From positions 91,056 through 101,688 of the forward strand of contig BEXV01001585.1 of assembly GCA_003118195.1 (NCBI GenBank): a DNA stretch of 10,633 bases, written 5' to 3'. Source of the DNA: Hemicentrotus pulcherrimus (taxonomy: Eukaryota; Echinodermata; Echinoidea; Camarodonta; Strongylocentrotidae). A model generated the notes under the pieces. It was not told where the DNA came from. It worked only from the letters and a program-made list of their open reading frames with translations, and ran no database searches. This document shows, in pieces, positions 1 to 7,359 of this stretch. Both the position numbers and the translations under genes were made by a program. Positions within the stretch are counted from its first letter, which is position 1; every line of letters starts with the position of its first letter.

Positions 1-100
1 GCTCGCTCTTCAGTTTATGGTATAAAAGTGCCCATTTAATCGAGGAGGGAAATAAAACAGGAAGATGCTATTCAATATTAATGATACGTCTACATTAATT

Positions 101-102
<2 letters not shown>

Positions 103-131
<29 letters not shown>
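103..131. repeat. (CT)n microsatellite
   Basis: An uninterrupted run of about 14 CT dinucleotides. Tracts of this type recur in the window (GA-rich at 1079-1136, CT-rich at 1388-1406). Confidence 0.97.
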
Positions 132-134
<3 letters not shown>

Positions 135-390
135 TTATACCCATCGCTTACCAAAAGGAAATAAGTATAACCTTAAATGATATTGTGCACAAGAAAAGAA
201 AAAAAATCACTACTTGTTGAAAGAAGGTCTACTTAAGGTTAAACAAAGTTTATCTGTTACTTAAAAGTTTCTGCACCTGCTCCCCACCCTCCCCTCAAAT
301 AAAGGATTGCGTCTTTCGCAAGGGTTTATCACTTTTTTCCCATCGTGTCATCTCATCGGGGAATTACAACGCATCCCCCTTCTCAGAATG

Positions 391-405
391 CTGGCTACGG
401 CCCTG
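391..405. mobile_element. Possible terminus of a DNA transposon or MITE
   Basis: The sequence CTGGCTACGGCCCTG, read on the other strand, begins CAGGGCCGTAGCCAG. It is preceded on the + strand by a C-rich stretch. I recall this arrangement as a common end of non-autonomous DNA transposons in invertebrate genomes, but that is memory and not a search result. If correct, the element lies to the left and its other end is outside the window. No partner inverted repeat is visible. Confidence 0.3.
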
Positions 406-460
406 AATAATAGAAATCATACAAAACAAAAAAATAACCCATGAAAGAAATATTGACAGG

Positions 461-630
461 CGGAGCAAATGTCGGCGGAGCAATTGTCGGCGGAGCAATT
501 GTCGGCGGAGCAATTGTCGGCGGAGCAAATGTCGGCGGAGCAAATGTCGACGGAGCAATTGTCGGCGAACAACTGTCGCTTTTTGCGGAGCATTTGTCAC
601 CGGAGTAATCGTCGCCGGAGCATGTGTCGG
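461..630. repeat. 15-bp minisatellite, about 11 units
   Basis: Tandem units of the form CGGAGCAATTGTCGG begin at 461, 476, 491, 506, 521, 536, 551, 566 (14 bp, degenerate), 586, 601 and 616. A 6-bp TTTTTG insertion at 580-585 breaks the register between units 8 and 9. The first seven units are near-identical and vary mainly at one A/T position (CAAATG or CAATTG). The last four are diverged, so decay is concentrated on the right side. Because 15 is a multiple of three, the array stays open on both strands and produces spurious open frames. The CAATTG form is a palindrome. Confidence 0.97.
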
Positions 631-1078
631 GTTACCAAATTTGCACCCCCTTATTGCACCCTTATTTCTTTGAGTGTAGTTACCTCTTTTTTACACATTC
701 AAGAACCTTTTTTTTTTCGGTCCGACTTATCCAAACTTTCGCCAGTGATCTTCTTAATTTCCTGCTATCATAAAAATGAACTTATTGCAAAAGTTAGATT
801 ACATGGACCTTTTGTTAATCTAGGCAGCATTGGATTCCATGGATATGCCATTTTTTTATTTATGAAATAAAAACATCAATAAATCACAGGATATGAGTGC
901 TTAGATACACCAAAATTTCCATGACAATATGTCACTAACAATTTCCCATAGTTACAGTTACGCATGTATCTTTTTTTTTCCAATGACAGAGATTATTAAT
1001 ATATGGTGGAAAAAAGAAGGAGAGAAATCTAAAGAGATAGGGAGAGAAAGAAACTGGTAAATTTGTTATAGAAATGAA

Positions 1079-1085
1079 CAAAATA

Positions 1086-1117
<32 letters not shown>

Positions 1118-1136
1118 TGAGAGGGAGAGGAGTTAG
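1079..1136. repeat. GA-rich simple repeat
   Basis: A purine tract dominated by GA dinucleotides, with a perfect run at about 1096-1116 and interrupted flanks. Confidence 0.9.
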
Positions 1137-1387
1137 GGGCGGAGACTATAGAATCGGCGAGAGGAGTATACGGTATTGCGTCCGATTAGTTCAACTTTAT
1201 GTTGTATATTTTTACTGCTCACGTGAAGATTTCAAATTGGCAAAGATAAAGAATCAGTCAGTTCTTACTGTAGATACAATTTTGATTGAATATACTTTGT
1301 CGATGAACAGTAAGCTGCAACTACTGGAAAATGATTATCATTGCTCTGCTTGTAATCCAGTATGAAAGTATTTGTTAATACAAATAC

Positions 1388-1406
1388 ATCTCTTTCTCTC
1401 TCTCTC
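1388..1406. repeat. Short CT-rich tract
   Basis: A pyrimidine run (TCTCTTTCTCTCTCTCTC) about 90 bases upstream of the first ATG of the receptor. No AG follows closely, so it is not an obvious splice acceptor. Confidence 0.7.
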
Positions 1407-1490
1407 GTTGCGAAACGTCGATTATAATCAAATAAAGAATCCTCGCTGCACCCTTCATTTTGAGTATTTTCTCTCAATTATCTTTCATTT

Positions 1491-1510
1491 GCTAATGAGC
1501 TTTTCTCAAG
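1491..1510 (+). promoter_or_regulatory. Candidate 3' splice acceptor or alternative start region of the GPCR
   Basis: A branch-point-like CTAAT at 1492-1496 is followed by a pyrimidine-rich stretch ending TTTTCTCAAG at 1501-1510. If this is an acceptor, an unseen 5' exon is joined at 1511 and translation could start at the ATG at 1525 (A at -3) or in the upstream exon. If it is not, the ATG at 1495, with a weak C at -3, is the first in-frame start after the TGA at 1363. Confidence 0.3.
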
Positions 1511-2826
1511 CACTGCGGGTGAAGATGATTGCAACCAGCATTATCTCGGCAGTCATTCAGTGGACAATATTCGTTCTCGGTGTGCCAGGGAACTTGCTGA
1601 TCTTTGGTGTGTATATTCGAAAAAGGCCTTGGAAGAGTACTGATGTTCTGATCATGATCCAGGCAATTATAGACCTAATCGCCTGTGTTTATCCGTCTCC
1701 TGCAGCCGTAGGACAGGTGATCGCATCCAATGCTTTGTTGTGGGTTCTAGTCATCCTGAGGCAGGCATGTTCACTAGCAACGCTTTTCATCACGTTCATC
1801 ATCGCCGTGGATCGCTACTTGATCATATGCAAACAATTCAGACGTTCTACCAAGTTTCGGACTATACTGATAGCTTCCGCCAGCATCATCTTTGCTATTG
1901 GGATTTCCCTTATTTTGCCTTTTCACGTCGAGATTTTGACCACGCAACATGAACATGGGAGACAAGGCTTCTATTTTCTAAACAATCCACTCTCGTGGGC
2001 TTCTAGATTATCCAGAGCGCTTCAAGCACTGGCGTTTCTATTCGTATTTCTTGGCTGCATATATTCCTATTTGCGTGTGTATCTGGTAATCACTAGGCAA
2101 GAAAGAATACGAAGAGACATGGATCAGTCAAATCAACTGGGAGTTCTAAAACATCAGCCTGAATCAGGAAAGGTACCATCAGTTTCAGGCCGCGTGGCAT
2201 GGTCTAACACTCGCAACGGTTCTATCGCTTCTGCCAACAGCGAATTATTGGCTGGAAGCTCAAGGCAAGATCGTGCTCATCACGGTGACATTGGCAAATC
2301 CGGTAAAGCTAAAACTGGCAGGTCCAGAGCCAGATCTGGTAAGGCAAAAGCTGTCAAAATAACGTCGATCCTGCCTGCTAATCACCTAACGGTACCCGGG
2401 CATAGGTCCGCAGCTAGGAAAACATTCCTGCGATACAAGGACAACGGAGGAAGCTATGAACCTTCAGACGGCGCAGGGAAATGCACGCGACAACCAAGCC
2501 GCATCGTCTATGGTGGCAAGAAAATAATGGATACTCCTGTACCCTCACATCAAACAATTAATGTCCCCGGCAGCAAAACTACTAAAATGTTCCTCGTCGT
2601 CACAATATTTTGTTTAATCACGTGGTTCCCATATATCCTCTTAGCAATGATACCGTTCGTATTCACAAAGCTTATTGATAACAAAATCAATTCTCTTCTT
2701 GTCCGTCTTCGAAGTTTAAATCATGTGATTAATTTCTTTGTTTTTATCGCAGTCAATCCTATATTTCGTAGAAATGTTGTGACTATCTTTCAGAAGACTT
2801 TTAATCGCATCAAGTGCACACCATAG
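1495..2826 (+). CDS. Single-exon rhodopsin-like (class A) G-protein-coupled receptor, ligand unknown
   Basis: A seven-helix plasma-membrane receptor of 443 residues from the ATG at 1495, or 433 from the better-context ATG at 1525. Residues below use the 443 numbering. TM1 is ~13-41 with GN at 32-33 (N1.50). TM2 is ~50-74 with D60 (2.50). TM3 is ~78-112 ending in D106-R107-Y108. TM4 is ~122-144. TM5 is ~171-200 with a Tyr at the 5.58 position. Intracellular loop 3 is ~201-362. TM6 is ~363-390 with W377-F-P379. TM7 is ~400-420 with NFFVF at 413-417 in place of NPxxY. Helix 8 starts NPIFRR. Oddities: no Cys at position 3.25, none in extracellular loop 2, no TM4 Trp, no TM5 Pro, an almost absent N-terminus and a ~160-residue basic loop 3. 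The NFFxF form of TM7 recalls invertebrate peptide receptors, but the ligand cannot be assigned. The seven-helix core needs no intron; a separate 5' exon is possible. Confidence 0.95.
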   Translation: MSFSQALRVKMIATSIISAVIQWTIFVLGVPGNLLIFGVYIRKRPWKSTDVLIMIQAIIDLIACVYPSPAAVGQVIASNALLWVLVILRQACSLATLFITFIIAVDRYLIICKQFRRSTKFRTILIASASIIFAIGISLILPFHVEILTTQHEHGRQGFYFLNNPLSWASRLSRALQALAFLFVFLGCIYSYLRVYLVITRQERIRRDMDQSNQLGVLKHQPESGKVPSVSGRVAWSNTRNGSIASANSELLAGSSRQDRAHHGDIGKSGKAKTGRSRARSGKAKAVKITSILPANHLTVPGHRSAARKTFLRYKDNGGSYEPSDGAGKCTRQPSRIVYGGKKIMDTPVPSHQTINVPGSKTTKMFLVVTIFCLITWFPYILLAMIPFVFTKLIDNKINSLLVRLRSLNHVINFFVFIAVNPIFRRNVVTIFQKTFNRIKCTP

Positions 2827-2946
2827 CCGTATATATTTAAATTAATATGAAAGAAAGTTTTTTTTTTGTTGTTGTAAACTCCAGTCACTGGTAGTATATG
2901 GATTCTATAATCGGGGGAGGTGTAGCACAACATTAACAAAAATGAA

Positions 2947-2952
2947 ATTAAA
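2947..2952 (+). promoter_or_regulatory. Candidate polyA signal (ATTAAA) for the GPCR
   Basis: ATTAAA lies 121 bases after the receptor stop codon. It is the closest signal-like hexamer. The next canonical AATAAA on this strand is at 3897-3902, so the 3' UTR could be either about 0.14 or 1.1 kb. Confidence 0.25.
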
Positions 2953-3896
2953 ACGAACAAAACTGACATTAAGCTTTTTTATCCAAGCACGCATCATCTT
3001 TTTACATGTTTAAATACTTTGAATTCAATTTAAAGCCATTGAAATTGACAAATAACAACTCTACTGATTTCGCTCTTTATATTTGATATCATTCTATTTC
3101 AGATTTATTGTAGATATCTGTAGATACACAATCAGGAACTTCAAGTTTTCGAAAATGTAATATCACGTTTAAACACAGTGTATTTGTTTCCATGGTTAAA
3201 ACTTAAGCCTTGTAATATAAAAAGAAATAGTTGTCGTATGTTGATATGAATGAAAACTTGTATATTAGCTTCAGTATTCACGTATTGAAAAGGCAATGCT
3301 TTATACATTCGCTTTAGTATTATGTGCGTATAAGTGAAATGATGTGGTATAAGTGGTATAAGTATTGATGTAGATCCAATATAACAATACACTTTTTAAT
3401 TTAGGTTCATTCGACAGTCTGTTAATATTAATTCTATTTCGTGGTTCTAAACTTCGAAGGTACCTTGAAGTTGCGGATCGTGCATGGTTAAGAAAATTTA
3501 AGTTTACCCAAAGTTATGATAACGACGTGATCGTATTAAGTTTAGTGTGATAACTACGTCCTCACTCGAAGTTATGTGCCGTGCGGATACAATTAATAAT
3601 TAACTTCCGAGTAATTAAAAGGCATATTTTCCGGCTTTTAGTTTAAAATTTAAAAATACTTTTTTATGTCGGTCCCGGTTGGGCTCTCGCAGTTATTGAT
3701 AATTAATTATAAGTTCGATGTTTCACAAATTAAAAGTTTGAAACCATGATATTTCCGTTGATATGTTAAAAAGCATTTTTATGAGACAATGTTCAACTAT
3801 AATCTAGAATTGGTGAAAGTCTCATCATTGAAGCATCTTCATACTTTCCTATTTCAAAATGAAAGCATCTTCTAGTGTGGGTATAAGTTGTAATTA

Positions 3897-3902
3897 AATA
3901 AA
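3897..3902 (+). promoter_or_regulatory. Candidate canonical polyA signal (AATAAA)
   Basis: AATAAA overlaps an ATTAAA at 3893-3898, about 1.07 kb downstream of the receptor stop. Hexamers of this kind are frequent by chance in AT-rich DNA. Confidence 0.2.
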
Positions 3903-5263
3903 ATGAAAATTGAAGACATGGGGGAATCCAAATGGATATTAACTCAATTGTAATTTACATGAAAGTCTATTTTTGCATGATGCTGATGTAAACTTAATAA
4001 ACAAGCCTTCGAGAAAAGGGAACCATCATTCAACATCTGAATTGATAATGAATTTTCTCTCTTCACCTCCATTGTGTACAGCAGTAAAGTAGAACTTTCC
4101 ATACTGCCGAAATAGTGTAGTGCATAGCGGTGGTTTTTTAACTTGAAATAATTTACGTTTATACGTTGGTTATACATTTACAACTCTGGGTTTATTCTTT
4201 GGATAAAGGTTTCATTATCCTGGCTGGAAAGCTATGCGTAAAGCAATACATTCAACGTCAGGAGATGCTGAAAATATAACCATGTGAACTGAAACGCCAC
4301 GGTAATAAAAACTCTGACGCACAATCACCTATTTACATATATTGTAACGTGTTCTTTACATATATCAGAGATGAAAAAATAAAGAGATATGACAAAATGT
4401 AGAAAAAGAAAACATACAACGTCCGCACAAAAACAAACATATGGTATACAAATCGAATCACTGCCAGTTCTCTAAATATGCAACATTTGTCTATTATGGG
4501 GAAGAAACTCTGAAAAAAAGACAATACATGATTTCTTTTTAAAAAAAACCATAAATAGTTCACAGAAAACCCACTTGGTTGTTATAGATGAGTTGCAATG
4601 TTACAAAATCGACTAGTTTAACTGTACAAGGCTGAAAATGTAATATTTACAACATCTTATGAATTGAACGACGGTTAAACTCAGAATCTACAATGTTCTA
4701 GCTAACAATGTATCTTTGCCCCAAGTCCTTACATCCCTCGTTTTTATTTTTATTCATTTTGTATATTTGTTCAATCCTTTTGTTTGGGTATCCTGGTAGA
4801 TGGGTTTTAACACTTCACTTCAAATGAAAAGCTCATCGGTGAGACTCCCTGTTTGGAACTAATTACCTTTGCAAGTCATTTATTGATAATTGCAATCCTT
4901 GACACATGAGTAGCGTAACTGTGGTCGTGGGAGAGATTCGTTGAATGCTGGAACATCGTAATAGAATCCATACAAAAGTTCGTGTTCGTAATTTTTGACT
5001 CTCAATACAATCATGTACACTAAAAATAACTTTATTTAGATCTTATCATCGTTATCTCGATTTTCAAATGTACACCTTTTTTTATAGCTACAATGTATAA
5101 TAGATTGTATTTATGCAAAGCTATTATTAATCGTTCTGCCGTTATTTTGTTTGTTCGTTTCTTTGTTTATTTTCGAAAATAGTGGATATAAAATATAAAA
5201 TCACGCCTTAGGGAGGTCTGGTAGTTTTGTTTTTTTAACTAATTGCGATATATCAAATTTTCT

Positions 5264-5696
5264 ACGTTAAAAATGGAAAATGTTTAAATGATGTAATGCA
5301 TTTTGAATCAAAAATCTTTATTTATTCTGTCATCAACTTTGACTCTTTTGTTAAAACCTGTCTGGCCTAGTTAGTGATTTGTTCACTGTTATCTGTTTTG
5401 ACACTGCATACGTGCACGAATCCAATGTTTAAAAAAAGGCAAAATCTTTGAAGTGAATGAAATTAAATGTGCCTTCTAATATCTTATGAAATTAGCAATT
5501 ACAACATCAAGAAATTGGAGAACGTATTTCAAATAACATTATTGGAGCCAATATTTGTATATTTCGGGGTTTTTTTTTATCCCGCGCATAACATAATTGC
5601 ATATATATATATATATATATATATAAATATATAAAAAAAAACTTTTGTGCATGTTGAATAAAACATTTTCCAGTAAAAATCTACAATTTTCCCTCA
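5264..5696 (+). repeat. Direct repeat module, copy 1 (~433 bp)
   Basis: It starts at ACGTTAA and ends at CTACAATTTTCCCTCA, and matches copy 2 (5781-6214) almost end to end with substitutions and small indels. Shared landmarks in order: GATGTAATGCATTTT, CATCAACTTTGACTCTTTTG, GTGCACGAATCCAATGTTT, AACATTATTGGAGCCA, CATAACATAATTG, then an (AT)n tract. No coding potential is seen. The type of element is not recognised. Confidence 0.9.
5601..5641. repeat. (AT)n microsatellite of module copy 1
   Basis: About twelve AT units followed by AAATATAT and an A-run. It lies at the same relative position as the (AT)n tract in copy 2. Confidence 0.95.
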
Positions 5697-5776
5697 TTGC
5701 ATTTCATTCACTTTATGGATTTTGCCTTTTTTTAAACATTGGATTCGTGCACGCGCGCAGTTTCAAAACAGATAAC
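5695..5776 (-). repeat. Inverted partial copy of the module
   Basis: The reverse complement of these 82 bases aligns without gaps to 5936-6017 in copy 2, and the reverse complement of 5701-5776 aligns with 5388-5463 in copy 1 (69 of 76 identical). It shares GAAATGCAATG and an AAAxCCAT block with copy 2 and not with copy 1, so it is probably closer to copy 2. It fills almost all of the 84-base gap between the two direct copies. Confidence 0.92.
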
Positions 5777-5780
5777 AGAT

Positions 5781-6146
5781 ACGTTAAGATAGAACGGAAA
5801 ATGTTTAAAAGATGTAATGCATTTTTAATAAAAAAATCTTTATTTGTTCTTGAATGAAAAATCTTTATTCATTCTGTCATCAACTTTGACTCTTTTGTTT
5901 AAAGCCAGTGTGGCCTAGTCAGTGATTTTGTCACCGTTATCTGTTTTTACACTGCACACGTGCACGAATCCAATGTTTTAAAAAAGGCAAAACCCATGAA
6001 GTGAATGAAATGCAATGTGCCTTCAAATATTTTAGGAAACTATCAATTACAACATCAACAAATTGGAGAAACGTATTGTAAATAACATTATTGGAGCCAA
6101 GAATTGTATATTTCGGTTTTTTTTATCCTGGGCATAACATAATTGA

Positions 6147-6179
<33 letters not shown>

Positions 6180-6214
6180 NACAATTTTCAATAATGATCT
6201 ACAATTTTCACTCA
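5781..6214 (+). repeat. Direct repeat module, copy 2 (~434 bp)
   Basis: It corresponds to copy 1 over its full length (start ACGTTAA, end CTACAATTTTCACTCA). It carries an internal short duplication around 5826-5878, where AAAAATCTTTATT occurs twice, that is absent from copy 1. A single ambiguous base (n) sits at 6180 at the end of its (AT)n tract. Confidence 0.9.
6150..6180. repeat. (AT)n microsatellite of module copy 2
   Basis: About 15 AT units ending in an undetermined base at 6180, so the true length of this tract may be misassembled. Confidence 0.95.
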
Positions 6215-7259
6215 AAACACGGCGTTAACACTTTCATTTATTAAAGATCTGTACACTATTACTTACATAATTTTTAATATACATTTGTACAAATTCGTAT
6301 AATACATGTGATTGACTTGAAGATACGTAGGTGTTGATAATGATGTAAACAGGAGAGTGGAAAGGAAATGAAACAGACCAACACAATACTAGGGGAAACA
6401 GTGGGGGATGAACGAAAATAAATTGAGACAAAGACAAACGGAGAAGGGGTGTAAAACAGAAAGAAAAGGAAGGGAAAGTAGAGAAAGAAGAAGAAGAAGG
6501 GAAATAAATACTATTCATGTGACAGCAATATTCTACATCGTATTATGATATTTATAACATAGTACAACTTTTAGAACAATCAAAGTTTAAAAAATATTTA
6601 ACAAAACGTAGAAAACGAAGTCTCTGTAATTGGATATTGAGACATTATTTTTCTCAAAATTGAGATAATCTATTTTTAGGGATTTCAATACTGTATTCCT
6701 CACTTTCTGTACTGTATTCCTGTAACATGATTGGGATATCCAAGTATGATTACAGACCTAATTGATAGACAATACAAAATAGTTCACTGGATGTAGAACA
6801 ATCATGTTTGAATTGCAACCTTCTTCATAATTTATGGAGGTATCCTGTCAGCTAGTTGTCTCGTCTCACAAAGGGGATGTCTCAGACTATTCTTGCACTG
6901 AAATGAGCTCCAACTTCTCTAAAGCCTCTACTACAAAACTTCAACTGAAAGTCCAACTTCGCCTATAATATTCTAATCAAAACACTTCATCAAATAATCC
7001 AATATTCTTAACATTTTGTTACTGTGAAAACAGATTTTGCAGAGCTTTGATATTGAGGGCGCTTGAAGAATTACAAAGATCATCAGGCATAGTACCAGTC
7101 GACAGAATCATTACAGTTAAACGTCAAATTTGGTGAGGTCGCTCGGGGTATGATTTGCGTAAAAAGTCGGGGGTTTTGGAGCATCTTTGGAGTTGAACTT
7201 CCACAGTGGACTGTTCCATGCTACAGCATTGAGCAGGTGATCTAATGATAGTCTATATG
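6215..7259 (-). other. Probable 3' UTR of the M13 peptidase gene
   Basis: The region follows the peptidase stop codon on the - strand with no further exon recognised. It includes a strongly purine-rich (+ strand) stretch at about 6350-6510 with a GAA run near 6484-6500. Its far end is set only by candidate polyA hexamers, so the length of about 1 kb is inference. The 94-codon open frame at 6234-6518 on the - strand is Ser/Phe-rich because of this skewed composition and is not called. Confidence 0.4.
6237..6242 (-). promoter_or_regulatory. Candidate polyA signal for the peptidase gene (AATAAA on the - strand)
   Basis: TTTATT on the + strand reads AATAAA in the gene's direction, about 1.02 kb after the stop codon. 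A weaker ATTAAA lies just before it at 6273-6278. Either would end the transcript close to the edge of the repeat module at 6214. Confidence 0.3.
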
Positions 7260-7359
7260 TTACCAGACACCACACTTCTTTGTAGGATTCATGGGCGATC
7301 CGGTCGGGCAGTTGAAAGCTTTAGCGAACTTTTCGGAATTGCTTACAGATCCCCAGACC
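7260..7359 (-). CDS. M13 peptidase, last exon with stop codon
   Basis: A 100-base exon that completes an Arg codon, then encodes 32 residues beginning [11 protein letters not shown] and ending [11 protein letters not shown], then TAA at 7260-7262. The acceptor is CTTTGGACACACAG. The terminal Cys-x-Val-Trp is the hallmark end of M13 proteins. A + strand open frame across this exon (7245-7442) is only its shadow. Confidence 0.93.

Larger units (their letters stand above)
1..460. other. Non-coding left flank
   Basis: No coding region is supported here. The stretch holds a CT microsatellite, AT-rich unique sequence, and near 391-405 a motif that looks like the end of a DNA transposon. The open frame on the - strand at 364-600 is produced by the 15-bp repeat array to its right and reads as a simple Leu-Arg repeat, so it is not called as a gene. 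Confidence 0.6.
631..1494. other. Non-coding region upstream of the GPCR
   Basis: It has AT-rich unique sequence and two simple tracts. The open frames at 469-870 and 1117-1365 have low-complexity or unremarkable translations with no recognisable domain. I see no convincing TATA box. The part nearest 1494 is probably 5' UTR or intron of the receptor gene. An in-frame TGA at 1363-1365 limits how far the receptor frame could extend upstream. Confidence 0.5.
2827..5263. other. Intergenic AT-rich region
   Basis: No gene is supported. It contains the probable 3' UTR of the receptor, a short imperfect palindrome at 3451-3471 (core AAGGTACCTT with ACTTC/GAAGT arms and one bulged base), and one weak 44-codon open frame on the - strand at 4880-5014 discussed under findings. 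The open frames at 3141-3392, 3944-4177 and 4333-4563 have AT-driven composition and no recognisable features. Confidence 0.5.

Noticed and set aside
469..870. 133-codon + strand open frame starting in the minisatellite
   Set aside because: The start is the MSAEQ-type translation of the 15-bp repeat, and the rest is AT-rich with no domain. The same repeat is also open on the other strand.
1117..1365. 82-codon + strand open frame upstream of the receptor
   Set aside because: It begins in a GA-rich repeat, shows no recognisable motif and ends before the receptor in a different frame.
1372..1494. N-terminal extension of the receptor from a TTG codon at 1372
   Set aside because: TTG is not a normal start in animal nuclear genes; the frame is open only back to the TGA at 1363. 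The first ATG is at 1495.
6234..6518. 94-codon - strand open frame rich in Ser, Phe and Pro
   Set aside because: It comes from a purine-rich + strand stretch in the likely 3' UTR, with low-complexity composition.
7117..7320. 68-codon - strand frame overlapping the last peptidase exon and running into the 3' UTR, with plausible-looking protein (WNSPLWKFNSKDAPKPP)
   Set aside because: It has no ATG, is in a different frame from the peptidase, and would need an unproven alternative acceptor. No homology is recognised.
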